A stretch of DNA of 32,780 bases from Clostridia bacterium (GCA_017517135.1 JAFXAK010000032.1:1-32780), one strand, 5' to 3'; shown: positions 22,748-31,505, counted from the stretch's first letter. Numbers and translations are program-made. Notes: a model not told the origin generated them from the letters alone.

Positions 22748-24841
22748 TTAAAACTCAAATACAGTTTTACCGTTTTCAAGCTTCAGAAAAGCTTCAAATG
22801 GTTTTCCCTGTTTTGAAATAAAGCCGCTCAATTTTTCGGTTTTCCCCTGTTCAAGAAGCTGCTTTGCCGTATTAACACTGAGAGTTTTTTTGCATATTGA
22901 TGCGTTTATCCTGAACTTACAGCCATCCTTATAGTTCTTGCATGAAAAGCCGTATTTTCCCTTGGCAACCTCACCCGAGCAAAGAGGACATTTTCCTATA
23001 ACCTCACCGAAAAATCCACTGTAATTTTCGTTCCCCTCAATGTTTACTTCCGACGAAAATACTGCAGAAATCTCATTTTTAACAAGCTCAATACTGTCCT
23101 TTATGCTTATATTGCCTTTATATACCTTTTTCAAAGCCTGTCCGAGTTCACTTGTTTTGTATTTATCCATTGAAATCTGCATAAGCTGCAGAGATTCAAT
23201 AAGATATTCTCCGTCGGGCAAAATTCTGTAAACATCCTTTTTCAGTTCAATATACTTGCTTTTAACGGCATTGTCTATTATTCCCGTTCTTGTGGCTTCC
23301 GTGCCTAATTCCAGACCTTCAAAAATTGCACGGTATTCCTCGGCATCGTCATCGGTCTGCTTTGCGGCATTTGCCTTTTCCTCTCTGAACGGATTTTTAA
23401 GATAATTATTGAGCGTTTCTATTGTGTAGTGCTTGGGAGGAGATGTTTCCTTTTCCTTAGGCTCAAAATTTATATTTACCCTATCTCCTATTTCGAGCTT
23501 CGGGAGAATTTTCGAGCTTTTCGGTGTATCGTCAAACCTTGTCCAGCCCGGCTCAAGAATAACCGTCCCCTTGAGAGAAAAGTCCTCACATTCACCTACC
23601 GCTATTGTCATTTCAGTTTTCTGTGCAACACATTCCTCTGAACAGAAAACCGCAACAAAACGGCGAAGAACCGCACTGTATACTGTTTTTTCTTCCTCAG
23701 TCAGGACATTGGGAGCAGGAAATTTATATGTGGGAGTCAAAGCCGAGTGGGATTCTATTTTCGAATCGTCAAAAATTGTTTTTGTATCCTTGAACTCAAC
23801 GGGATAGCCTTTCCCCGATACAATTGAAATAATTTTCTTTATCTTATCCTTTTCTGCCGTTGCAAGATATTCCGAGTTTGTTCTGGGGTATGTAAGATAC
23901 CCCTCTTCATAGAGCTTCTGAACAATACGCAGAGAATCGTCCATTGACATCTTATATTTTTTACCGAGAAAATTCTGCAGCTTTGACAAGGAATAGAGCT
24001 TTCCCGGGTTGATTTTTTCTTTTTTGCTCTTTTTATCCTTGACAACTGCCAATTGAGCATTGAGCTTGTTACAAGCTCTTTGTGCCTTATTTGCTTCCTC
24101 TCTTGTAAACTTATATTTTGAAACAAGCTCAACCGGCTCACCGTTTGTTTCGGCTTTGCTGACAAGTGCATAATAGATATCGGGCACAAAGTTTCTGATA
24201 GCCATATCTCTGTCATATATTGCCTTGACAACGGGCACGATAACTCTTCCTACTCTCAAAAGAGTGCCTGTTTTCAGCGTTGCAAAACGGGTAAGATTAA
24301 CACCGTACAGCCAGTCTATATATGTTCTTGCAAAGCCCTCGTCGGCAAGTAAATCATATTCACTCTCGTTTTTAAGGCTTTTAAGTCCCTCTGCCACCGT
24401 TTCGGGTGTCTGGTCGGGCAGCCATAATCTGAGAAGCTCCTTTTCTGATGTGAGAGCATTCTGTATGCACAGCCTTATGATAATTTCACCCTCGCGGTCT
24501 GCGTCTCCCGCGTTCACAATAGCGGTTACATCCTCACGGTTGCAAAGCCTTTTTATTGTTTCAAACTGCCTTTGCACACCCGCATCGGGCTTTTTGTCGG
24601 CTGTTGTTTTCAGCTTGAATCTGAATTCATCGGGAAAGCACGGCAAATTCTCCATACTCCAGAAGCCCGTTGAGGTCTGCCCCGTATAGTCTTCTATATC
24701 GCACAGAGAAAAAAGATGTCCGAAAGCCCAGCTTACAATATAGCCCTGACCTTCAAAATATCCGTTATATTTTTTCATTTCACCGATTCCCGCAACAATA
24801 TTCCTTGCAAGGCTCGGCTTTTCCGCAATTATAAGTATCAT
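22748..24841 (-). CDS. topB: DNA topoisomerase III-type type IA topoisomerase
   Basis: Protein of 697 residues. The Toprim domain starts the protein (IIAEKPSLA; acidic triad in GDADREGE at 112-119). The catalytic tyrosine is Y318 in GYLTYPRTNSEYL. A C-terminal zinc-finger-like region follows: CPLCSGEVAKGKYGFSC and CKFRINASIC (about residues 604-637). The enzyme relaxes and decatenates DNA by cutting one strand through a 5'-phosphotyrosine. The order of motifs and length fit the TopB branch. Translation starts on the last base of the upstream stop codon (TAATG), so it is coupled to the unknown gene before it. Confidence 0.95.
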   Translation of the reverse strand: MILIIAEKPSLARNIVAGIGEMKKYNGYFEGQGYIVSWAFGHLFSLCDIEDYTGQTSTGFWSMENLPCFPDEFRFKLKTTADKKPDAGVQRQFETIKRLCNREDVTAIVNAGDADREGEIIIRLCIQNALTSEKELLRLWLPDQTPETVAEGLKSLKNESEYDLLADEGFARTYIDWLYGVNLTRFATLKTGTLLRVGRVIVPVVKAIYDRDMAIRNFVPDIYYALVSKAETNGEPVELVSKYKFTREEANKAQRACNKLNAQLAVVKDKKSKKEKINPGKLYSLSKLQNFLGKKYKMSMDDSLRIVQKLYEEGYLTYPRTNSEYLATAEKDKIKKIISIVSGKGYPVEFKDTKTIFDDSKIESHSALTPTYKFPAPNVLTEEEKTVYSAVLRRFVAVFCSEECVAQKTEMTIAVGECEDFSLKGTVILEPGWTRFDDTPKSSKILPKLEIGDRVNINFEPKEKETSPPKHYTIETLNNYLKNPFREEKANAAKQTDDDAEEYRAIFEGLELGTEATRTGIIDNAVKSKYIELKKDVYRILPDGEYLIESLQLMQISMDKYKTSELGQALKKVYKGNISIKDSIELVKNEISAVFSSEVNIEGNENYSGFFGEVIGKCPLCSGEVAKGKYGFSCKNYKDGCKFRINASICKKTLSVNTAKQLLEQGKTEKLSGFISKQGKPFEAFLKLENGKTVFEF

Positions 24842-25476
24842 TATGTGTTTTCACCGGTTTTGTTTTTTACGAACTTTTTATAAAGACTTGAAACAAAAAG
24901 AATGTTATCTTCAATTTCAGGACCTGCACCGAAAAGCCTTATTTTATCAAGGACAGTATTTACATATCTTCCGTTTATATTTTTTCCTATGTTAAACGAA
25001 ACATTTTCTGCCTTAAAGGGTGCCGAGAAAACAACTCCCGCGCAAAGGGCATCATTTTCTGTATTTTCAAAGGACGGCATTTCCGATGCCGAAAAGCTTG
25101 AAAAAACAAATTGCTCACCGTTGAAGGTATAAACAAAGGTATTATCAAGCGACTGTGCAAAAAGCTTTACCTGTTCTTTGTTCAAAGGGGCAGAAAGACG
25201 GTTGATTTTTACCGATAAATTAAGTGAAGTGCTAAGCCCCATAAGAAAATACGCAAGCTGGTCACCAGCCCTATCAATTTCAATGCTTACTCCTCTTTTT
25301 AACTGCTTTACGGGAAGAACGGTAATTTCGTTTGCCTGCTTTATTCTGCAGTTAACGCAAAGCTCATCTAAAAAATCAAGACAAGCCTCAACATCTTCAT
25401 CGATATTCATTCTTACTATTGTTCTGCTCTGCGAATAAAAAGCAGCAAGCATTAATTCAATACAGTTTTCAAGCAT
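24841..25476 (-). CDS. Hypothetical protein coupled to topB
   Basis: Protein of 211 residues that I do not recognise. No signal peptide, membrane segment or clear catalytic motif. The N-terminal part has alternating helices and strands (ENCIELMLAAFY, VEACLDFLDELCVNC, KRGVSIEIDRAGDQLAYFL) and the C-terminal part is mixed beta/alpha. SD GGAGA is 7 bases upstream; promoter at 25526-25554. It shares one base with topB, so both are made from one message; a role linked to DNA topology, segregation or sporulation is possible but unsupported. Confidence 0.75.
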   Translation of the reverse strand: MLENCIELMLAAFYSQSRTIVRMNIDEDVEACLDFLDELCVNCRIKQANEITVLPVKQLKRGVSIEIDRAGDQLAYFLMGLSTSLNLSVKINRLSAPLNKEQVKLFAQSLDNTFVYTFNGEQFVFSSFSASEMPSFENTENDALCAGVVFSAPFKAENVSFNIGKNINGRYVNTVLDKIRLFGAGPEIEDNILFVSSLYKKFVKNKTGENT

Positions 25477-25525
25477 TATTCTATCTCCGTCTTTTTACAA
25501 TAGGTTTCGGATTGTTATAACTTAT

Positions 25526-25554
25526 ATTTTAATACATTTTACCTCTTTTGTAAA
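25526..25554 (-). promoter_or_regulatory. Promoter of the topB operon
   Basis: Minus strand: TTTACA (25554-25549), 17-base spacer, TAAAAT (25531-25526). It lies just downstream of the yunB stop, so the topB pair has its own start. Confidence 0.65.
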
Positions 25555-25557
25555 GTA

Positions 25558-26220
25558 TCACTCTATCAAATCCTGCCATAAGGTATCGTCTGCCCCTGCA
25601 TATATTTCGGGAATATCTCCTATTATTACGGTCTGTGCAACCGGTATGGCGGTAAAAACCTGAGTTGTCACGGATTCTCCCATTGCAATAACATACACGA
25701 AGGCTGTGACCTCAAGTAAAATTTTATGTAAGGTCTGATTTATTCCCGAATACTCAAAGGAATTTTTCACCTCAATTGCACACGAGCACGAAAGGCTTGT
25801 TCTTATATTTATCTCAGGTCCAAGTCCCGTCATAAAGGCACTGCCCGTAAGGGTACCCATAGGGATTGAAAGGCTTGTTTTTTCAATACTGCTCACCGCT
25901 TCGGAGATTTTTACGCTTACAACGGTTTTCAGCATATTCATTGCAATGCTGTCGGTTTTCACGGCAGATATTTTTCCCTGTGAATCATACTCAATTGAAA
26001 CCAAATCGTCATAGTGAAACTCTCCGGAGGAGAGAATTTCGTTTATGGTGTTATTTACCGTTACGGTTGTTAAATTATTGGCTTTAGTCAGCGCAAATGT
26101 TTTTACAATAGGCTTCATACTTTTCTGAAACAGAAAAAACGATACTCCGATAATACATACCGTAGCGAACAGAAATAAAAACAACCTGAAAGACCTCATT
26201 GTTTTCTGTCTGTTTCTCAC
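25558..26220 (-). CDS. yunB: Sporulation protein YunB
   Basis: Protein of 220 residues: one N-terminal membrane segment (about 10-32, FRLFLFLFATVCIIGVSFFLF) followed by an extracytoplasmic domain. The conserved YunB core is visible: ALTKANNLTTVTVNNTINEIL, YDSQGKISAVKTDSIAMN, SIPMGTLTGSAFMTGLGPEI and the C-terminal IPVAQTVIIGDIPEIYAG. YunB acts in the mother cell during spore formation in Bacillus and is conserved in spore formers. The GTG at 26220 was chosen for AGGTG 6 bases upstream; an upstream GTG and a downstream ATG are alternatives. Good evidence that the organism sporulates or descends from sporulators. Confidence 0.9.
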   Translation of the reverse strand: MRNRQKTMRSFRLFLFLFATVCIIGVSFFLFQKSMKPIVKTFALTKANNLTTVTVNNTINEILSSGEFHYDDLVSIEYDSQGKISAVKTDSIAMNMLKTVVSVKISEAVSSIEKTSLSIPMGTLTGSAFMTGLGPEINIRTSLSCSCAIEVKNSFEYSGINQTLHKILLEVTAFVYVIAMGESVTTQVFTAIPVAQTVIIGDIPEIYAGADDTLWQDLIE

Positions 26221-26368
26221 ACACAACACCTGCCCTTTTTTACATTATATGCTTTACTTATTATTTTGATAAAAAATAAGTATTATATATATCATTTTTC
26301 TTTTTCGGAATTATAAATCAAATGTAGCGTGATAAAATCAAAATATATATGCAAACAGGAGGTTTATT

Positions 26369-28069
26369 ATGGAAAACAAAACAACAACACCTATTGCGGC
26401 TTTTCTGAAGAAGAATAAAATATGTCCCGTGTGTCTTGTAAAAAGACTTTCATCTGCAACAAAGGTTACGGTAGACGGTGCAGACAGATTTGACAACGGC
26501 GTTGCTCTCACTCCCCCTATGGGCTGGGCAAGCTGGAATCTGTTCAGACACAACATAAACGAAAACCTTATAAAGGAAATTGCAAAGGCAATGCACGATG
26601 CACATCTTGATGAATTAGGCTACAAATATGTCAATGTTGACGACTGCTGGATGTCATCCTACAGAACATCAGACGGCAAGCTGCAGAGCGACAAAACTAC
26701 CTTCCCCTCGGGAATGAAGGCTTTGGTTGATGCGGTTAATTCCTACGGTCTTAAAATGGGTATCTATACCTCAAACGGCACGCTTACCTGCGAGGACTTA
26801 CCCTCAAGCCTTTATCACGAGAGAACAGATGCCGAGACCTTTGCCGAATGGGGCGTTGAGTATTTCAAATACGATTTCTGTCACAATGAAGCTATCCCCA
26901 CATCTGCTCCCGAGATTGATAAAATTATGATTGCAAATCCAAAAACGGGTGAAGAAATAACAATTCAGGCGGAAGAAGCACAGCTTCGCGGCGATGCAGT
27001 TGTACTCGAAGACAAGAAGCTTACCTCAACAGGTAAATATGTAAGCGGACTTGATGCAGGTCACGGCTCAATGGTATTCTATGATGTTGAGCTGCCCGAG
27101 GACGGCGAATACATATTCACTATCGGACTGAGAAAATTCGGTCTTTATAAAAAGTATGCAGAAATCGTTATAAACGGTGTTGACACATATCCCGTAACCA
27201 TTCCCTCCTGCAAGGGCTTCACAAGAGAGGGCAGACATCAGATTACCGTCAATTTCACCGCGGGTAAAAATACAATAATGATACACAATCCCGTGGGCTC
27301 CCGTATGGATTCTGCCGCAAAGCAGTACAGAAATATGGGTAAGGAGCTTCAGAGAGCCACTAAGCTTGTTGCCGAAAGAGAAGGCAGAGAGGAAAAGCCC
27401 ATCTGCTACTCTATCTGCGAATGGGGAATTAATCAGCCCTGGAAATGGGGTGCGAGTGCCGGTAATCTCTGGAGAACAACAATGGACATTGATGCTAACT
27501 GGACATCAATTGTCGGTATCTATGAATTCAATGTGCGTCTTGCAAAGTATGCCCGTCCCGGCAACTGGAACGATCCCGATATGCTCGAGGTTGGCAACGG
27601 CAACCTTACAGACAATGAAAACCGTGCACACTTCTCGCTGTGGTGCATGATGGCGGCTCCCCTTATTCTCGGAAACGACATCAGAACCTTCCTCGACGAA
27701 AACGGAAATGTTGACAAATCCAATAAGGTGCTTAAGATAATCTCCAACAAGGCTGCCATTGCCATTGACCAGGATAAGCTCGGTGTTCAGGCAAGAAGAA
27801 TAAAAACAAACGGACTTGTTGATGTACTCGTAAAGCCTCTTGAAAACAAGGAGCTGGCAGTTTGTATATTCAATAAAGGACCTAAAGCAATGGAAGGCTC
27901 ATTCAGCATAAAAGAGCTTACAAAGGAAAGCTTTGTTGATTTACCTGAGACAGACAGATATACGGTTTTTGATATCTGGAACAACACCTCCTTTGTTGCT
28001 GCAGATAAGATTGCAGAGGTTCTTGAGCCTCACAGCGTAATTCTCTACAGAATAAAGGCTATGGCATAA
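26369..28069 (+). CDS. GH27 alpha-galactosidase/alpha-N-acetylgalactosaminidase with an inserted beta-domain
   Basis: Protein of 566 residues. A 40-residue N-terminal tail with CPVC leads into the GH27 barrel: LTPPMGWASWN (48-57), YVNVDDCW, YFKYDFC with nucleophile D169, and NWNDPDMLEVGN with acid/base D404. Between the nucleophile strand and the next barrel strand (CYSICEWG, about 346-353) lies an extra segment, residues about 190-310, beginning ITIQAEEAQLRGDAVV and containing YVSGLDAGHGSMVFYDVELP, which resembles a CBM35/CBM6-type beta-sandwich. A C-terminal all-beta domain follows. No signal peptide, so it acts on imported oligosaccharide. SD CAGGAGG upstream. Paired with a GH95 gene 22 bases downstream. 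Confidence 0.9.
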   Translation: MENKTTTPIAAFLKKNKICPVCLVKRLSSATKVTVDGADRFDNGVALTPPMGWASWNLFRHNINENLIKEIAKAMHDAHLDELGYKYVNVDDCWMSSYRTSDGKLQSDKTTFPSGMKALVDAVNSYGLKMGIYTSNGTLTCEDLPSSLYHERTDAETFAEWGVEYFKYDFCHNEAIPTSAPEIDKIMIANPKTGEEITIQAEEAQLRGDAVVLEDKKLTSTGKYVSGLDAGHGSMVFYDVELPEDGEYIFTIGLRKFGLYKKYAEIVINGVDTYPVTIPSCKGFTREGRHQITVNFTAGKNTIMIHNPVGSRMDSAAKQYRNMGKELQRATKLVAEREGREEKPICYSICEWGINQPWKWGASAGNLWRTTMDIDANWTSIVGIYEFNVRLAKYARPGNWNDPDMLEVGNGNLTDNENRAHFSLWCMMAAPLILGNDIRTFLDENGNVDKSNKVLKIISNKAAIAIDQDKLGVQARRIKTNGLVDVLVKPLENKELAVCIFNKGPKAMEGSFSIKELTKESFVDLPETDRYTVFDIWNNTSFVAADKIAEVLEPHSVILYRIKAMA

Positions 28070-28091
28070 AAATACTGAAGGACAGAAAAAT

Positions 28092-30362
28092 ATGAAAAAT
28101 TATATTATACATCTTGATAAACCCGCCGAAACCTTCCTTACTTCAACTGCGATAGGCAACGGCAGTATGGGAGCTATGCTTTTCGGCAATCCCCATAAGG
28201 AAAGAATTGTTTTAAGTGAGGAATCCATCTGGTCGGGCGAGGAACACGACACAACTTATCCCCAATTCCGTGAAGACCTTGCAAGAGTGCGTAAAATGTA
28301 CCTTTCGGGCGACAAATACACCCTTGATGAGGAAATGGAAGCGGCTGCAGAAAAGTGCGTTTCAACCATAAAATCCTGCGAATATGCAGGTGCGGTAGAA
28401 ATTGACTTTGATGATAAATCAGAAGCTGAAAACCACAAAAGAGACCTGCATCTCAACAATGCCGTTTCAACTGTTTCTTACACAAAAAACGGCGTAAATA
28501 TAACACAGGAAGCATTCTGTGCATATGCTGACGAGGTTATCGCTGTAAAAATAAGCTCATCGGATAAAATTTCTTTTACGCTTAATTATTTCAGAGAATG
28601 CTTTGATGAGTATAAAAATGAAAACGGCATAAGCACCTATCTTTCACACACACAGTTCGGCGACCATAAAGTGTGCGTGGGCATAAAGGCTGTAACAGAC
28701 GGCACAAAAGAGGAAAAAGACGGTGTTATCCGTATAGAAAATTCTCTTGAAACAGTTATTTACATCAGTATTACAACAGACTTTGCGTTCGGTGAAGAGT
28801 ATAAGAACACATGCCTTGATATTCTCACCGAAGCTGACAATTATGATACTATTCTTCTCAATCACATTGCCGATTTTTCTTCTCTCTTTGAAAGAAGCGA
28901 TATTGACTTTGATGAAGATGAAGAGCTCGAAAAGCTGCCCGTGAACGAGCGTTTACAGCGTCTTAAGGATGATAAGACTGCAGAGGACAATTCTCTTTAT
29001 TCCCTCTATTTTGCATTCGGCAAATATCTTTGTCTTTCTTCCTCCAGAGAGGGCACTCTTCCTGCACACTTACAGGGTGTGTGGGTAAACACAATGGAAA
29101 ACCCCTGGAATGCAGACTATCACACAAACATAAATCTTCAGATGAACTACTGGCTTTGCGAGGTTGCAAATTTAAGCGAATGTCATATGCAGTTGTTTGA
29201 TTATATGAACAACTTCCTTTTAGAGTCAGGAAAGAAAACTGCAGAAGTCAATTACGGTTGCCGCGGCACGGTGCTTCATCATTTAAGTGACCTTTACGGC
29301 TTTACAACTCCCGCAGACGGAATCTGGGGTATATGGCCTATGGGCGGCGGCTGGCTTGCAACGCATATGTTCCAGCACTATCTTTACACCCTCGACAAGG
29401 ATTTCCTCAGAGAAACAGCTTATGAATACATAAAGCAGAGTGCATTGTTCTTTATTGACTATATGTTTGAAGACAACGATGGCAGATTGCTTTCAGGTCC
29501 CTCAATGTCACCCGAAAATGAATACTATCTTGAAACTCCCGACGGAGAGAAAAAGAGTGTAACAATATGCTTCTCCCCTGCTATGGATACCGAGATAATA
29601 GGCAATGTTTTAAGAGATTACATTGAAACCGAAAATATCCTCGGCATCGATGAAAAAACAAAGAAAGAGGCCGAATATGCACTCTCCAAGATGCCAAAGC
29701 TCTCTATAGGTAAGCACGGTCAGTTAATGGAATGGCTTGAAGATTATGATGAGCCCGAACCCGGTCACCGTCATATCTCTCACGCATTCGCACTCTATCC
29801 GTCAAACGAGATAACAAGAAGCACCCCCGAATTATGGGATGCAATCCAGAAAACTCTTGAACGCCGTTTATCACACGGCGGCGGTCATACAGGCTGGAGC
29901 AGAGCATGGCTTATCTGTCTGTTTGCAAGACTTCACAAGGGTAAGGAAGCTTACGAAAATGTCAAGGAGCTGTTCAGACTTTCAACCTTTGACAATCTCT
30001 TTGACTCACATCCTCCGAGAATTTTCCAGATAGACGGTAACTTCGGCGGTGCGGCAGGTATTGCAGAAACCCTCTTACATTCCCACGAAGGCTTTATTTC
30101 CGTTCTTCCCGCTGCTCACGAGGGCTTAAGCGGCTCATTCAAGGGACTTAAAGCAAGAGGCAACATTGAAGTCGGTGCAACCTTCAAAAACGGCGCTCCC
30201 CTTTCTCTTACACTCAAGAGCGAAATTGCACAGAGTGTGAAAGTGGAATTGCCCTCTGAAAACAGCGTTCTATATCTTGACGGTGAAGCTATCAGCAAAG
30301 AAAACGGTCTTTTCGTGTTTGAGCTTGAAGCCGGCAAAGAATTAACATTTGAAATAAAATAA
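28092..30362 (+). CDS. GH95 alpha-L-fucosidase (or alpha-L-galactosidase)
   Basis: Protein of 756 residues. An N-terminal beta-sandwich domain opens with TAIGNGSMGAMLFGNPHKERIVLSEES (hallmark AIGNGxxGAM) and an (alpha/alpha)6 barrel follows. Catalytic elements of the inverting GH95 mechanism are present: HTNINLQMNYWL with N346 and N348, the acid in GPSMSPENEY (E475), and IDGNFGG near the C-terminus; GGHTGWSRAW is also conserved. Fucose on plant or host glycans is the usual target; some members prefer alpha-L-galactose. No signal peptide, so cytoplasmic. Co-transcribed with the GH27 gene; a strong terminator follows. Confidence 0.93.
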   Translation: MKNYIIHLDKPAETFLTSTAIGNGSMGAMLFGNPHKERIVLSEESIWSGEEHDTTYPQFREDLARVRKMYLSGDKYTLDEEMEAAAEKCVSTIKSCEYAGAVEIDFDDKSEAENHKRDLHLNNAVSTVSYTKNGVNITQEAFCAYADEVIAVKISSSDKISFTLNYFRECFDEYKNENGISTYLSHTQFGDHKVCVGIKAVTDGTKEEKDGVIRIENSLETVIYISITTDFAFGEEYKNTCLDILTEADNYDTILLNHIADFSSLFERSDIDFDEDEELEKLPVNERLQRLKDDKTAEDNSLYSLYFAFGKYLCLSSSREGTLPAHLQGVWVNTMENPWNADYHTNINLQMNYWLCEVANLSECHMQLFDYMNNFLLESGKKTAEVNYGCRGTVLHHLSDLYGFTTPADGIWGIWPMGGGWLATHMFQHYLYTLDKDFLRETAYEYIKQSALFFIDYMFEDNDGRLLSGPSMSPENEYYLETPDGEKKSVTICFSPAMDTEIIGNVLRDYIETENILGIDEKTKKEAEYALSKMPKLSIGKHGQLMEWLEDYDEPEPGHRHISHAFALYPSNEITRSTPELWDAIQKTLERRLSHGGGHTGWSRAWLICLFARLHKGKEAYENVKELFRLSTFDNLFDSHPPRIFQIDGNFGGAAGIAETLLHSHEGFISVLPAAHEGLSGSFKGLKARGNIEVGATFKNGAPLSLTLKSEIAQSVKVELPSENSVLYLDGEAISKENGLFVFELEAGKELTFEIK

Positions 30363-30375
30363 GATTATTCACAAA

Positions 30376-30414
30376 AAAAGCACTGAATCATCAGACAGAT
30401 GATTCGGTGCTTTT
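30376..30414. terminator. Bidirectional terminator
   Basis: A 17-base arm from AAAAGCACTG (30376) to 30392 pairs with 30398-30414, ending GGTGCTTTT, with one G-T pair and a 5-base loop. It lies between the GH95 gene and the convergent unknown gene. Confidence 0.88.
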
Positions 30415-30433
30415 GGATTACACTGAATTGTTG

Positions 30434-30907
30434 TTATTCCAACACAAATTTTTTGATTGCAGCTTTTTTCTTTATATATACTGTGAGTGTATGTGTTTTT
30501 CCTGCGAAATCAACCGTTTTGGTTTCACGGATTCCGCCACCGGGTTTTGCTGAAACTTTATCGTATGCCATACCAATCAAAGCGGAGGACAATTCACTTC
30601 CGCCCAACCCCATAGCCGCACTTTTACCAACTGCATTTGCTCGTGCAACCGTTTTTAACAGCTTTACATACTTTGTTTTCAAAGGATGACCGTCAGGTAA
30701 CTGCGACACAGCATATTCTCCGAAGGCATTAGAACACATAAGTGTGATTTCGTGTTCGCAATCACCTAATTCAAATGTCTTACCTGCTTCTTTTGTGCTT
30801 ACTTCATGCACTTCGCCATCAATAATAACATAAAAAAGACTTTTACTGAACGGATTGTGCATATAGTACCCAATACTCTTATTAATTTCAATTTTCAGTT
30901 TACCCAT
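30434..30907 (-). CDS. Hypothetical protein of accessory module
   Basis: Protein of 157 residues, not recognised. An N-terminal beta-rich half (LFYVIIDGEVHEV, TFELGDCEHEITLMC) is followed by a small-residue-rich helical stretch (TVARANAVGKSAAMGLGGSELSSALIGM) and a terminal beta-hairpin (KTHTLTVYIKKK). No signal peptide; the middle helix is amphipathic rather than a clear membrane segment. SD AAAAGGAGT lies upstream and the gene follows the 40-residue Cys-rich gene by 24 bases, so both probably share the promoter at 31112-31140. Function unknown. Confidence 0.75.
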   Translation of the reverse strand: MGKLKIEINKSIGYYMHNPFSKSLFYVIIDGEVHEVSTKEAGKTFELGDCEHEITLMCSNAFGEYAVSQLPDGHPLKTKYVKLLKTVARANAVGKSAAMGLGGSELSSALIGMAYDKVSAKPGGGIRETKTVDFAGKTHTLTVYIKKKAAIKKFVLE

Positions 30908-30931
30908 ATCAAAAAAACTCCTTTTATAGTT

Positions 30932-31054
30932 TTATTTCTGCTTGTAGCAATTACAGAAACTGCCGCCGTCAGGCTTTGTAGAAAAATCGTGATATAAGCA
31001 CCAAGGTATTCCGTTCTTTTTACAAAAATAGAAACATGTCAAACAAACTTTCAT
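30932..31054 (-). CDS. Small Cys-rich protein (40 residues)
   Basis: A 40-residue protein with six cysteines arranged C4-x2-C7-x3-C11-x7-C19 ... C34-x-C36, plus H22 near C19. The spacing suggests a metal-binding (zinc-ribbon or zinc-knuckle-like) mini-protein. It starts MKVCLTCFYFCKK and ends SFCNCYKQK. A strong SD (AAGGGAG) 7 bases upstream of the ATG at 31054 decides the start; the longer in-frame reading to 31120 would run through the promoter operator and lacks an SD. It is probably a real gene because of the SD, the promoter and the tight spacing to the next gene. Function unknown. Confidence 0.65.
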   Translation of the reverse strand: MKVCLTCFYFCKKNGIPWCLYHDFSTKPDGGSFCNCYKQK

Positions 31055-31095
31055 AATAAAACTCCCTTCATTTTCAGCATAACAATTTAGCTGCA

Positions 31096-31117
31096 TATGC
31101 TCTTTATACAGAGCATA
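31096..31117. promoter_or_regulatory. Operator-like inverted repeat A
   Basis: TATGCTCT-N6-AGAGCATA, a perfect dyad covering the -10 region of the minus-strand promoter. The half-site recurs at 31435-31474 as TATACTCT/AGAGTATA, next to another promoter, so both are candidates for the HTH protein encoded at 31193. Confidence 0.55.
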
Positions 31118-31140
31118 CACTATTTGTAGACAATTGTCAA
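31112..31140 (-). promoter_or_regulatory. Promoter of the Cys-rich/157-residue gene pair
   Basis: Minus strand: TTGACA (31140-31135), 17-base spacer, TATGCT (31117-31112). Its -35 box overlaps that of the divergent HTH gene at the palindrome GACAATTGTC (31129-31138). Confidence 0.65.
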
Positions 31141-31162
31141 TACATTTAGCATATTTTATAAT
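31134..31162 (+). promoter_or_regulatory. Promoter of the HTH regulator
   Basis: TTGTCA (31134-31139), 17-base spacer, perfect TATAAT (31157-31162), 30 bases upstream of the start codon at 31193. Confidence 0.75.
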
Positions 31163-31192
31163 CTATTTATACTATTTGTGAAGGGAACCAAT

Positions 31193-31408
31193 ATGATAAG
31201 CTTTTCTCCTTTTTATGAAACACTCAAAAGAAAAAATATTTCCACCTATAAACTCATCAACCAATACGGTCTCAGCAGAAGCCTACTTGATAGAATCAAG
31301 CACAACAAACCAATGACAACATCTACATTAAATGATTTGTGTATCATTTTGGACTGTGATATATCAGATATTGTAGAATTTAAAAAAGATTCAACAGAAA
31401 CAATCTGA
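31193..31408 (+). CDS. Cro/C1-type helix-turn-helix regulator
   Basis: Protein of 71 residues that is a single HTH domain: FYETLKRKNISTYKLINQYGLSRSLLDRIKHNKPMTTSTLNDLCIILDCDISDIVEF. This is the HTH_26/XRE-like group of small regulators. ATG at 31193 has AGGGA 6 bases upstream; the in-frame GTG at 31178 is less likely. It lies between two promoters that carry inverted repeats with the same half-site, so it probably represses the divergent gene pair and the TPR gene downstream, but this is inference. Confidence 0.85.
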   Translation: MISFSPFYETLKRKNISTYKLINQYGLSRSLLDRIKHNKPMTTSTLNDLCIILDCDISDIVEFKKDSTETI

Positions 31409-31434
31409 CAAAAAATGTATGCTGAAAACATTTT

Positions 31435-31476
31435 TATACTCTATATGTTGACAATGTTCAACATATAGAGTATATT
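31435..31476 (+). promoter_or_regulatory. Promoter inside a 16-base inverted repeat (operator-like repeat B)
   Basis: TATACTCTATATGTTG (31435-31450) is repeated inverted as CAACATATAGAGTATA (31459-31474) with 8 bases between. The repeat contains TTGACA (31448-31453), and with a 17-base spacer TATATT (31471-31476) forms a strong promoter for the TPR gene. The outer half-sites match repeat A at 31096. The repeat could also serve as a weak terminator for the HTH gene. Confidence 0.7.
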
Positions 31477-31505
31477 TATTTTAAAAGCGAAAAGGAGTGT
31501 ATATT

